Below are positions 40,760 through 48,444 of a DNA stretch of 64,000 nt, piece after piece (within the stretch, counting starts at the first letter, position 1; the number at the start of each line of letters is the position of its first letter). The translations under genes and the position numbers were made by a program. The notes under the pieces are model-generated. The model was not told the origin of the DNA, searched no databases, and worked only from the letters and a program-made list of their open reading frames with translations. The DNA lies in contig NZ_JACKUK010000023.1 in assembly GCF_025822765.1 (NCBI RefSeq), forward strand, positions 701,535 through 765,534, read 5' to 3'. This DNA comes from Mycobacterium barrassiae (GTDB lineage Bacteria; Actinomycetota; Actinomycetes; Mycobacteriales; Mycobacteriaceae).

Positions 40760-41488
40760 ATGGGAATGCCCCTGAGACCCACGATCATGTTGCTGAACCC
40801 GCACGATGGTGCCCCCGACGTCGATGGACACAGGGCTCGGTCTGCGCCCGAAGGCGCCTCGGACTCGATCGATGATGTGCAGGAAGTCGACTCGCCCATC
40901 AGCACCGGAGAGCCGGAGAGTATCGGGCGATTCCGTTTCTACATTGACGGCCAGCGGTGGGAATGGTCCAGAAACGTCGCAAGGCTGCACGGCTATGAAC
41001 CCGGCAGCGTGACACCGACCACCGAACTGGTGCTCAGTCACAAACACCCCGACGATCGAGAGAAGGTCGCGGCCATCCTCGACAAAGTGGTGCACGGCGA
41101 ACCATTCAGCAGTCGCCATCGCATGGTCGACACGAACGGGCGCACGCACTGGGTGATCGTCATCGGTGACCGCATGCTCGGCGAGGCGGGCGAGGTGATC
41201 GGCACATCCGGTTTCTACGTCGACTACACCGACACCATGCAAACCGACGTCTCGACGGCCGTTTCGAAGGTGGCCGAGGCCCGCGCGGAGATCGAACAGG
41301 CCAAAGGGCTGCTGATGGCCGCCTACGGCATCAGCGCGGACCGTGCCTTCGACATCCTTGTCTGGCGGTCACAGGAGACGAACATCAAGGTTCGTGAACT
41401 CGCCCGCCGTTTCCTCGCTGAGATGGCGGGCACCTTCCCGTCAGGCACCAGGACCCAAGTCGATCACGCTCTGCTGAACATCTCCTGA
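40760..41488 (+). CDS. PAS-ANTAR domain RNA-binding regulator
   Basis: This protein of about 242 residues has a PAS domain (about 50-150: RFRFYIDGQRWEWSRNVARLHGYEPGSVTPTTELVLSHKHPDDREKV, the PAS-fold-3 pattern) and a C-terminal ANTAR domain (VSKVAEARAEIEQAKGLLMAAYGISADRAFDILVWRSQETNIKVRELARRFL). ANTAR binds paired-hexaloop RNA and causes transcription antitermination; PAS supplies a signal. It is widespread in mycobacteria, and targets are not visible here. Start uncertain: ATGs at 40760, 40766 and 40787 and a TTG at 40745 are in frame. Confidence 0.88.
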   Translation: MGMPLRPTIMLLNPHDGAPDVDGHRARSAPEGASDSIDDVQEVDSPISTGEPESIGRFRFYIDGQRWEWSRNVARLHGYEPGSVTPTTELVLSHKHPDDREKVAAILDKVVHGEPFSSRHRMVDTNGRTHWVIVIGDRMLGEAGEVIGTSGFYVDYTDTMQTDVSTAVSKVAEARAEIEQAKGLLMAAYGISADRAFDILVWRSQETNIKVRELARRFLAEMAGTFPSGTRTQVDHALLNIS

Positions 41489-41528
41489 CCTCGAGCCGGC
41501 AAGGCCCGACACGTCCACACGCGATCAC

Positions 41529-42326
41529 GTGATTGACTCTGCAGCTGTGACGCTGCACATTGACCTCACCGGCCGTCGAGTCCTGATCACAGGTGCGGGA
41601 CAAGGAGTGGGCCGCGGGTTGTCGCACTCATTCGCCACCGCGGGCGCCCAAGTGCTCGTCAACGATATAGATTCCGGCCGCGCCGACGCGGTCGTCGACG
41701 AGTTGCGCGCGACCGGGACTCAGGCGAATCCAGCGGCGTTCGACGTCACCGACTTCGACGCGGTCACGAAAGCCGTTGCGGCAGCCGGCGATATCGACAT
41801 CCTGGTCAACAACGCGGGGAACGCCGGCGCCGAAGGATTCGGCGGACGCGGCCCGTTCGCCGAATCCGACCCCTCCGACTGGGAGCCGTACCTGCGGGTG
41901 AATCTCTACGGCGCCATGTACTGCACGCGCGCGGTGCTTCCGGCGATGGTCAGTCGAAAATGGGGTCGCGTCATCACCATCGTGTCGGATGCCGGCCGCA
42001 CGGGTGACGCCAACGGGGCCGCCTACGCCGCATCCAAGGCAGGCGCTGCCGGGTTGACACGTTCGATCGCAGCCGAGAACGGGCGTCACGGGGTGACGGC
42101 CAACAACATCGCGCTGGGCACCATGCGGACTCCGATGACCGAGCAGTTCTGGGCCGAGCATGCCGACTCACCACAAGCCAAGGCGATTCTGCAGAACTAC
42201 GCGATTCGCCGGCCCGGCAACCCGGACGACGCCGCCGGCATCGCCGTACTGCTGGCCAGCGATCACGGATCGTGGATCACCGGACAGACGATTCCGGTGA
42301 ACGGCGGTTTTTCGTTCGCACTGTGA
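41529..42326 (+). CDS. Classical SDR oxidoreductase
   Basis: This 265-residue classical SDR has VLITGAGQGVGRGLSH (TGxxxGxG cofactor site), ILVNNAGNAG (NNAG), IVSDAG (Ser) and AAYAASKAGAAGL (YxxxK catalytic pair), and ends GQTIPVNGGFSFAL as usual. It resembles beta-ketoacyl reductases/3-hydroxyacyl dehydrogenases. The GTG at 41529 is listed; the GTG at 41547 (MTLHIDLTGRR...) is an equally good start with a more family-like N-terminus. No clear ribosome site. Confidence 0.9.
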   Translation: MIDSAAVTLHIDLTGRRVLITGAGQGVGRGLSHSFATAGAQVLVNDIDSGRADAVVDELRATGTQANPAAFDVTDFDAVTKAVAAAGDIDILVNNAGNAGAEGFGGRGPFAESDPSDWEPYLRVNLYGAMYCTRAVLPAMVSRKWGRVITIVSDAGRTGDANGAAYAASKAGAAGLTRSIAAENGRHGVTANNIALGTMRTPMTEQFWAEHADSPQAKAILQNYAIRRPGNPDDAAGIAVLLASDHGSWITGQTIPVNGGFSFAL

Positions 42327-42352
42327 CGACGCGCGCCCCGTCACTGCAATAA

Positions 42353-42538
42353 CGGCGCACAATCACCCCCTTCATCGACGCGACGGCGGATCTGGGCAAT
42401 CTCGTCACCGGCATCGTCCAGGACACACACTGGCAGCACGCCGCATCGCCATGGTTGTTCGACATGGTCATGTTGGGACTGCTGGCGGCGCTGTTCGCCG
42501 GTGTTGCGCGGTGGCGGCTGCGGCTGATGACTCCCTGA
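42353..42538 (+). pseudogene. Possible remnant of a small membrane protein
   Basis: After an in-frame TAA at 42350, an open frame without ATG, GTG or TTG near its 5' end reads ITPFIDATADLGNLVTGIVQ, then a hydrophobic helix (PWLFDMVMLGLLAALFAGVARW) and a basic end at a TGA (42536-42538). The peptide looks protein-like, with a plausible membrane helix, but the only early codons available are unusual. It may be a 5'-truncated gene, or use a rare ATC start at 42362. Confidence 0.35.
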
Positions 42539-42542
42539 ACGG

Positions 42543-43736
42543 TCACCAGATGCGACGAAGTTGCGCCCCGGTCCGCCGGTGCCGCAGCTGCTCTGCGCGC
42601 CCCTGAGGTGTGAGCACCGGTGTGCCGGACGGTAGGTGCTCGAGCACTGAGGCGACGGGCACCTTGGTCACGGTCGCCTCGGGGTATTCGTCGGCACGGT
42701 AGAAGCGGGCCTGCAGGATGCCCCACGGCCAGTCGGCCTTGTCGAGCCAATTGTGAACGCCCGGATCTTGTTTCGATACCACGCCGCGGAACCAGCCGTC
42801 GGGGTCGATGCGGGCCTGTACGTCGTTGAGGCTCGACTGGCGGTTCACCCAATCGACTGTCGAGAACCGGTCGTCGGCGACCAGGATCTGCCAGTAGTGG
42901 CAGTTGGCCGGGACCGGGAACTCGACGATGAGCGCCTCGTCGTCGGCGATCTCGTGGATGCCGTCGTAATAGGCCTGCTTGGTGGCGAGGCCGCCGCCCT
43001 GCTGGATCCACTGTGAGCGCAGCAGCACGTTGATGCCGTGGTGCTCGCGGTAGTACCGGACGAGCTCCATGTCGAAATCGATCATGCCCCTGATCCAGTC
43101 GCCCAGCTCCGAGAAGCGGCGCGCGATCTCGGCGGGCGTCATGTCCTCGCCGCCGTCGTCGAGCCGGTTGATCGCGACCTGCGCGTCGATCTCGGTGTTC
43201 CAGTCGCAGGCGCACTTTCGCATCAGCAGTTTGCCGGCCTCGGGGTTGAGTGGCCACCAGTCGCCGTCGTAGCCCTCCGGACGCTCCGCGCTGAGGATCA
43301 CCCGGAACGAGCCGTCCTCGGCGATGGTCAGGTCGTCGAGATCATGGGTGATGGCGTCGAATTTCATCTGCCGCTCGACACCCTTGAGGCTCTTCATCAT
43401 TCCCGGAGCGGACTGGGTGATCTCGACGAAGCGCACCGTCCCCCGTCTGCCAGTGAGTTCATAGACACCTGATCCGTCGACCTCGGCGTTGAGGTACACG
43501 TAATCGGGGTTGGGGCCGCCTTGATTGCAGGCGTAGTTCCACAGCGGCATGAACACCGGTCTGCGCGCGTCGGTGTAGACGTGGCACAGATAGCCGCACG
43601 CCAGGATCGACAGCGCGAGCTTGTTCATGTCCTGCACCTCGGCCTCGGAGGCGTCGGGGCGCCACGTCGCGAGCAGGTGGTCGGCCACGCCCTTGAGCGC
43701 CTCCATCTGGTCGTCCCAGGTCGGAAGTCCGGTCAC
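42543..43736 (-). CDS. DUF1214 domain protein
   Basis: This 397-residue soluble protein ends with the DUF1214 domain: YWQILVADDRFSTVDWVNRQSSLNDVQARIDPDGWFRGVVSKQDPGVHNWLDKADWPWGILQARFY. Its N-terminal half holds RRPVFMPLWNYACNQGGPNPDYVYLNAEVDGSGVYELTGRRGTVRFVEI. The family is common in mycobacteria and proteobacteria but has no assigned activity. The GTG at 43736 with GGAGG upstream is used; the frame beyond it is sulfotransferase antisense. It follows the sulfotransferase by four bases, as third gene of the operon. Confidence 0.85.
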   Translation of the reverse strand: MTGLPTWDDQMEALKGVADHLLATWRPDASEAEVQDMNKLALSILACGYLCHVYTDARRPVFMPLWNYACNQGGPNPDYVYLNAEVDGSGVYELTGRRGTVRFVEITQSAPGMMKSLKGVERQMKFDAITHDLDDLTIAEDGSFRVILSAERPEGYDGDWWPLNPEAGKLLMRKCACDWNTEIDAQVAINRLDDGGEDMTPAEIARRFSELGDWIRGMIDFDMELVRYYREHHGINVLLRSQWIQQGGGLATKQAYYDGIHEIADDEALIVEFPVPANCHYWQILVADDRFSTVDWVNRQSSLNDVQARIDPDGWFRGVVSKQDPGVHNWLDKADWPWGILQARFYRADEYPEATVTKVPVASVLEHLPSGTPVLTPQGRAEQLRHRRTGAQLRRIW

Positions 43737-43740
43737 GGTG

Positions 43741-44889
43741 TCATCCCTCCACCGCCACGTCGAAGTGGCGGATGTAGAAGTCGTAGTCGGAGCGAATCTG
43801 TCCGACGCTGAGGCCGAACTGTTCGGCGGTGTATCGATGAGTGCCCTTGGCGCCCATGGCGTTTTCCTCCTGCCAGTGCAGAATTGTCTGCTCCACATCA
43901 GGCGTGAGTTCGAGATCGAGCCAGTCGTATACGCGTCGTATCGTGCCCTTCGGATCCGCGACCAGCTCGCGGTGGTGGACGTCGAGAAAGCGGTCTTCCC
44001 CGATGCGCGCCCGTTCTTCGATGGCGTGCTGCATGCCCTCACGTAGATGCTCGCTGACCTCGCGACCGAGGGCGTGTAGATCCCTCTGGTCGGCGGCGGG
44101 CGGGAAGATCGTCGACACCAGGCTGGTGTAGGACGGCACCACCTTGGCCGGATCGCGGTGCGTCATCACGAATCGGATGTCGGGATACGCCCGAGCCAGT
44201 GCCTCCAGATGAAATTTGTGGTGCGGCGCCTTGAACAACCACAGGTCAGGCGGCCGCGTCGATCCGAGCAGCTTGACCACTCGCCGGTGGTACTCGTAGG
44301 TCTGGGTCAAATCTGCACTGCGCCACCACTTTCGGTAACCGGGGACCGGCAGTGTCATCTGCTGGCCATGGAAGGCCATTCCGAGGATCTCGGTGTCCTC
44401 CATGGTCGCGTCGACCTCGAAGATGTGCATGACGGCGCTCTTCGCCGACCGCTGTTCGTGCATGCGGACGAACTCCACGCGTCGCGGATCCACGGCTTCG
44501 TGCTCGGCTACGGGCGGCGGCACCGGTTTGGTCTGTTCCCAGCCGCGCAGACACCGGAATTGCGGGTCGAGCGAGAGCATGTCGGCCAGCGCGGTGGTGC
44601 CGGTCCGGGGCAGTCCGTTGATGTCGATGGGACCCCGGATCGGCACGTCGTGCACCTCCGGGTGCTCGGCATACCAGGTTTCGACCTCCAGCCGGTTCAC
44701 GAGGCGGCGCCGCAGATCACCGATCACCGCGGCGTCGGTGTCCGGGTGCAGATCGCCGTCGCGTTCCAGGCTGTCCAACAGCACCGCCAGGCCTTCACGG
44801 AAATCACCGGGGCCGAAGTCGGCGTGACCACCCTCGGCGATGGCCTCCGACAACAGCTGGTCCGGCGACGGGTACCGCATACCGCTCAT
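43741..44889 (-). CDS. Sulfotransferase family protein
   Basis: This 382-residue protein carries the PAPS-binding 5'-PSB loop DINGLPRTGTTALADMLSLDP and a 3'-PB strand (RFVMTHRDPAKVVPSYTSLVST), which together define cytosolic sulfotransferases of the mycobacterial Stf type. It probably sulfates a lipid or sterol alcohol, or carries a related nucleotide-dependent role. It overlaps the upstream SDR gene by ATGA and is followed by the DUF1214 gene after four bases. The acceptor is unknown. Confidence 0.88.
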   Translation of the reverse strand: MSGMRYPSPDQLLSEAIAEGGHADFGPGDFREGLAVLLDSLERDGDLHPDTDAAVIGDLRRRLVNRLEVETWYAEHPEVHDVPIRGPIDINGLPRTGTTALADMLSLDPQFRCLRGWEQTKPVPPPVAEHEAVDPRRVEFVRMHEQRSAKSAVMHIFEVDATMEDTEILGMAFHGQQMTLPVPGYRKWWRSADLTQTYEYHRRVVKLLGSTRPPDLWLFKAPHHKFHLEALARAYPDIRFVMTHRDPAKVVPSYTSLVSTIFPPAADQRDLHALGREVSEHLREGMQHAIEERARIGEDRFLDVHHRELVADPKGTIRRVYDWLDLELTPDVEQTILHWQEENAMGAKGTHRYTAEQFGLSVGQIRSDYDFYIRHFDVAVEG

Positions 44890-45812
44890 CGCTCCTTCAC
44901 GAGATCGGGATAGTGGTGCGCCGCCATCGCGCGGAATCCGTCACGCCAGTCCACCGTGCACGGCCCAGTGATCGACGTTCGCTTGGTGTGATCGCCGACC
45001 GATCCGATCGATGCGCCGGGAACGACTTCGACACGAAGGTCGAGTTCGACCCCGAGGAGGTCGGCGAAGTAGCGCGACCATTCCTGCACCGTGACAGGAA
45101 CGTCGCCCGCCCAGTTCACGATCGTCGCGGGCACCGTTGCCGCCCCGAGCAGCGCCGCCACCTGTGCGTTGATGTCGTCGTAGTGAATGGGGCTGTAGGG
45201 CAACGGGTCCCATCGCGCCACGACGGGATTGCCCTCGGCGATCGCGTTGAGATGCCACAGCGGCAGACCGCCGCGGTCACCATAGGCGCTGCCCATTCGG
45301 GCGATGGTGATCGGCAGATCGAACTCGCGCGCGCAGTACCGTGCGACAGCCTCCTCGGCGATCTTCACGATGGAGTAGGGCTGCGGGGTGGGCAGTCCGG
45401 CATCACCGATCGGATCGCCTTCGGCGAAGGTGTGCCACGGATCTGGATGCGGCTTGTACACCGTGATCGTCGACATCACGAGCGCGGCCTTGGCGTTGCG
45501 GCAGTGCGACAGCAGCAGGCCGGTGCCCTCCGCGTTGACCCGCAACCCCTGCTCGTAATCCTCTCCGAAGTCGGCGGCGATGTGCAGCAGGTAGGTGAAA
45601 TCGTCGGGAAGGGAACTGAAGTCGGGGTCGCCGAGGTCGACGGATCGCGTGGTGACGCCCAATGCCTCGACCTCGTCGCGAACCGTCGGGTCGGTGAACC
45701 GGGCGATGCCCCACACCTCATTGTGCGGGGACAGGGTTTTGGCGATGCCGTAAGCGATTCGTCCTCCCGGCCCGGTGATGAGGATCTTTTCGCCGTTCAA
45801 CGTGTGCCACAC
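44886..45812 (-). CDS. NAD-dependent epimerase/dehydratase (extended SDR)
   Basis: This protein of about 308 residues starts EKILITGPGGRIAYGIAKTLSPHNEVWGIARF (GxxGxxA Rossmann variant). It has MSTITVYKPHPDP followed by PYSIVKIAEEAVARY with the YxxxK pair. The C-terminal part (IHYDDINAQVAALLGAATVPATIVNWAGDVPVTVQEWSRYFADLLG) is that of UDP-sugar-epimerase-like SDRs. It heads an operon with sulfotransferase and DUF1214. The start is uncertain: GTG at 45812 (used, behind AGGGGA) or TTG at 45800. It diverges from the VOC gene with 44 bases between. Confidence 0.87.
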   Translation of the reverse strand: MWHTLNGEKILITGPGGRIAYGIAKTLSPHNEVWGIARFTDPTVRDEVEALGVTTRSVDLGDPDFSSLPDDFTYLLHIAADFGEDYEQGLRVNAEGTGLLLSHCRNAKAALVMSTITVYKPHPDPWHTFAEGDPIGDAGLPTPQPYSIVKIAEEAVARYCAREFDLPITIARMGSAYGDRGGLPLWHLNAIAEGNPVVARWDPLPYSPIHYDDINAQVAALLGAATVPATIVNWAGDVPVTVQEWSRYFADLLGVELDLRVEVVPGASIGSVGDHTKRTSITGPCTVDWRDGFRAMAAHHYPDLVKER

Positions 45813-45856
45813 TCCCCTCTCATCCGAGTGTGCGTGATGCGTGATGACCCCATGCC

Positions 45857-46447
45857 ATGATCGTCCGCATGACGCCACCGGCACATCCGCTGTTCGAGGA
45901 GTCCTGGCCCGCCGACGAGTACCGGTTCTTCCAGTTGGGGCACGTGGTCGACGACGTCGTCGCCGCCGCGGGTCGCTGGGCACGGGCCTTCGGCATCGGG
46001 CCGTTTCACGTGCTTCCCCTCGTCGGACAACAAGCCGACTACGGCGGCGAGGTCCGCACCGTTCAGATCCAGGTCGCCGTCGCGCAGGCGGGACCCATCC
46101 AGATCGAGTTGATTCAGCAACATTGCGAGACGCCCAGCATTTTTCGTGAATGGAGCCGGAACGGTACGTCCGCCTTCCACCAGATAGCCACGCTGACAGC
46201 CGATTACGAGGGGAAGATCGCACATTTCGAGGCGCTCGGCTATTCGATCGCTGCGGAGAGCCTCGGCGGCGGCTTTCGGGTGGCCTACATCGACACCGCG
46301 ACGGAGTTCGGCTTCTATACCGAGGTCGTCGACGCCCCGTCCAGCTTCCTCGAGCAGGTGCGCGTCATATCCGATACCTGCGCCAACTGGGACGGACGTG
46401 ACCCGGTGCGCATCATGACCCGAGGCGGGTACCGGGTGCCCGACTGA
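45857..46447 (+). CDS. VOC (glyoxalase-like) family protein
   Basis: This 196-residue protein contains one full VOC module: YRFFQLGHVVDDVVAAAGRWARAFGIGPFHV, then IQIQVAVAQAGPIQIELIQQH, and a second half FHQIATLTADYEGKIAHFEALGYSIA. The positions H (GHV), E (IELIQQ) and H (FHQIA) fit metal ligands. This pattern is that of the 'glyoxalase_4' type common in mycobacterial catabolic clusters. It is divergent from the SDR-sulfotransferase operon. ATG at 45869 is an alternative start. Confidence 0.82.
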   Translation: MIVRMTPPAHPLFEESWPADEYRFFQLGHVVDDVVAAAGRWARAFGIGPFHVLPLVGQQADYGGEVRTVQIQVAVAQAGPIQIELIQQHCETPSIFREWSRNGTSAFHQIATLTADYEGKIAHFEALGYSIAAESLGGGFRVAYIDTATEFGFYTEVVDAPSSFLEQVRVISDTCANWDGRDPVRIMTRGGYRVPD

Positions 46448-46578
46448 TCGAGTCGGCGATGGTTCGGACATCAGCGACAAAGCCACCCCTACCTCGATGT
46501 AGTGAGCTAATCTAATGAACTTTAGGGTTTCAGAGCAGAGATTTGCAACCACTCACCCGACAGAGCAGGAGGACGCAG

Positions 46579-47517
46579 GTGGGCGATGACGAGTCCACTT
46601 CGTCCGACGATCTGACGGGGCCGCTGCGGGGTACGTCACTCGAGGCATCGGTCCTTGGTGCGCTGGACACTCTCGAGCGAGCCTTGCAGTTGGAGCCTCT
46701 GGGCGACAACAGGTTTCAGGCGACCAACGAAGCCGATCGGTTTGGACGCATCTTTGGCGGCCAGCTGCTCGCACAAGCGCTGTACGCGGCGGCAACGACC
46801 GTCGAGGCGCACCCGCCTCATTCCCTGCACGCCTACTTCCTCCAGACCGGCGATTCGCGACGACCTGTGGAGATCGTCGTGCATCCTGTTCGCGACGGGC
46901 GGTCCATGGCAGCGCGGCAGGTGAGCGTGGCGCAGGGCGATCGGATTCTGCTCACGGCGTTGGCGTCATTCCACAGCAACCCGGCCGAACCCGAATTGGC
47001 CCACCAACAGCCGCGCGTGCCCGGGCCGGAAGAAATGCCGCTGCTGCAGCACTGGGTGCATCAGGTGCCGCCGCCGATGTTCGGAAACGCGCAGACGTGG
47101 ATCGACGTCCCACCCGCGGTGGAAATGCGCATCGCCGAACCGACGACGTTCCTGGGGGGTCGGCAGACGTCCGGACCGCGTTCCCATTGGATGCGCCTGC
47201 CACGCGGCATCGGCGACAGACCCGCGCTACACAACGCGATACTCGCTTACGCGAGCGACTACCTCATGCTCGACATGGCCCTTCGTAACCATCCTCAACC
47301 CGCGGACTACACCTCGGTGGCCGCGGTCAGCCTGGACCACGCCATCTGGTTGTACCGTCCCGTCCGCTTCGACGAATGGCATCTCTACACGCAGGAGATC
47401 GCTGCCATCGCGGGACACCGGGCGCTGGTTCACGGAGTCATTCGCGACGCGGCGGGACACGTCGTCGCCAACACCGCCCAGGAAGTGCTCGTCCGACCCA
47501 CCTCACGCACGACGTGA
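46579..47517 (+). CDS. tesB: Acyl-CoA thioesterase II (TesB family)
   Basis: This 312-residue double-hotdog thioesterase hydrolyses acyl-CoAs to free acids. Hotdog 1 has DRFGRIFGGQLLAQALYAAATTVEAHPPHSLHAYFLQTGDSRRP; hotdog 2 has LHNAILAYASDYLMLDMALRNH and AVSLDHAIWLYRPVRFDEWHLYTQE. These include the Asp (AYASD), Thr/Gln and His positions used by E. coli TesB. The GTG at 46579 is chosen because AGGAGG precedes it by seven bases; the in-frame ATG at 46543 has no such site. The region before it is AT-rich and probably its promoter. Confidence 0.92.
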   Translation: MGDDESTSSDDLTGPLRGTSLEASVLGALDTLERALQLEPLGDNRFQATNEADRFGRIFGGQLLAQALYAAATTVEAHPPHSLHAYFLQTGDSRRPVEIVVHPVRDGRSMAARQVSVAQGDRILLTALASFHSNPAEPELAHQQPRVPGPEEMPLLQHWVHQVPPPMFGNAQTWIDVPPAVEMRIAEPTTFLGGRQTSGPRSHWMRLPRGIGDRPALHNAILAYASDYLMLDMALRNHPQPADYTSVAAVSLDHAIWLYRPVRFDEWHLYTQEIAAIAGHRALVHGVIRDAAGHVVANTAQEVLVRPTSRTT

Positions 47518-47592
47518 CGTCCTCATCGTTGACTTCATTGCTGTCACAGCGGAATGTGTAGAGGCCAAGCAACGAGAGGTGACCGAGAGGCG

Positions 47593-48441
47593 ATGATGCC
47601 GAACACAGTTGGCCGGGTTGCCGGCAAGGTCGCATTCATCACGGGTGCGGCGCGCGGTCAGGGCCGCGAACACGCCATCCGACTGGCAGAGGAAGGCGCT
47701 GACATCATCGCCGTCGACGTGTGCGGTGAGATCGACGGCGTCCCCTACCCCGGGGCGACTGAAGCCGACCTCGACGAAACCGCCGCGCTGGTCGAGAAGT
47801 TGGACCGTCGCATCGTCACCGCGAAGGCGGACGTCAGGGACGTCGAGGAGCTCGGGAAGGCGTTGCAGCAAGGCATCGACGAACTGGGTCGACCGGACAT
47901 CGTGGTCGCCAATGCCGGCATCAGCGGAAGTCCCGCCCCCGCCGCGATGATCGAGGAAGCCGCGTGGCGGACGATGCTCGACATCAACATCACCGGCGTG
48001 TGGCACACGGTCAAAGTGGCGGTCCCCCACATGTCGGACGGGCGGGGCGGATCGATCATCCTCGTCAGTTCGATGCTGGGTCTGCGCGGCGGCGGCTACA
48101 TGGCCCACTACGCGTCCGCCAAGCACGCCGTTGTCGGCCTGATGAACTCGCTCGCCAATGAGCTGGCTCCGCAATGGATTCGGGTGAATTCGATTCACCC
48201 GGGGAACATTCTGACGCCGATGATCGACAACGATCAGTTCCGGCACACCCTGCGCCCTGACCTCCCCGAGCCGACCATGGCCGATGCGGGCGAAATCATC
48301 GGGCACTTCCACCTGCTGCCGGTGCCCTACTTCGAGGCGCGGGCGGTCAGCAACGCCGTGCTGTTCCTGGCATCCGATGAGGCCAAGTACATCACCGGCG
48401 CCGCACTCCCGATCGATGCGGGAGCGACCGCGAAGTTCTGA
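47593..48441 (+). CDS. Mycofactocin-coupled SDR family oxidoreductase
   Basis: This 282-residue SDR starts GRVAGKVAFITGAARGQGREHAIRLAEEGADIIAVDVC, the signature of the mycofactocin-coupled SDR group (TIGR03971), whose NAD stays bound and is recycled by mycofactocin. VANAGISG, LVSSMLG and HYASAKHAVVGLM (YxxxK) follow, and the C-terminus ends FLASDEAKYITGAALPIDAGATAKF. An insertion after the first strand (CGEIDGVPYPGATEADLDE) is a family feature. It should oxidise an alcohol in a lipid or terpene pathway. It converges with the deacylase gene (3-base gap). Confidence 0.92.
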   Translation: MMPNTVGRVAGKVAFITGAARGQGREHAIRLAEEGADIIAVDVCGEIDGVPYPGATEADLDETAALVEKLDRRIVTAKADVRDVEELGKALQQGIDELGRPDIVVANAGISGSPAPAAMIEEAAWRTMLDINITGVWHTVKVAVPHMSDGRGGSIILVSSMLGLRGGGYMAHYASAKHAVVGLMNSLANELAPQWIRVNSIHPGNILTPMIDNDQFRHTLRPDLPEPTMADAGEIIGHFHLLPVPYFEARAVSNAVLFLASDEAKYITGAALPIDAGATAKF

Positions 48442-48444
48442 CGC

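Noticed and set aside
46448-46470. Extra copy of the 2052-2106 repeat (CAGCGACAAAG near 46471)
   Set aside because: Only about nine bases match and there is no partner arm.
47593-48441. A local mycofactocin biosynthesis cluster
   Set aside because: The SDR is of the mycofactocin-coupled type, but no mftA-F gene is present in the window; the cofactor genes must be elsewhere.
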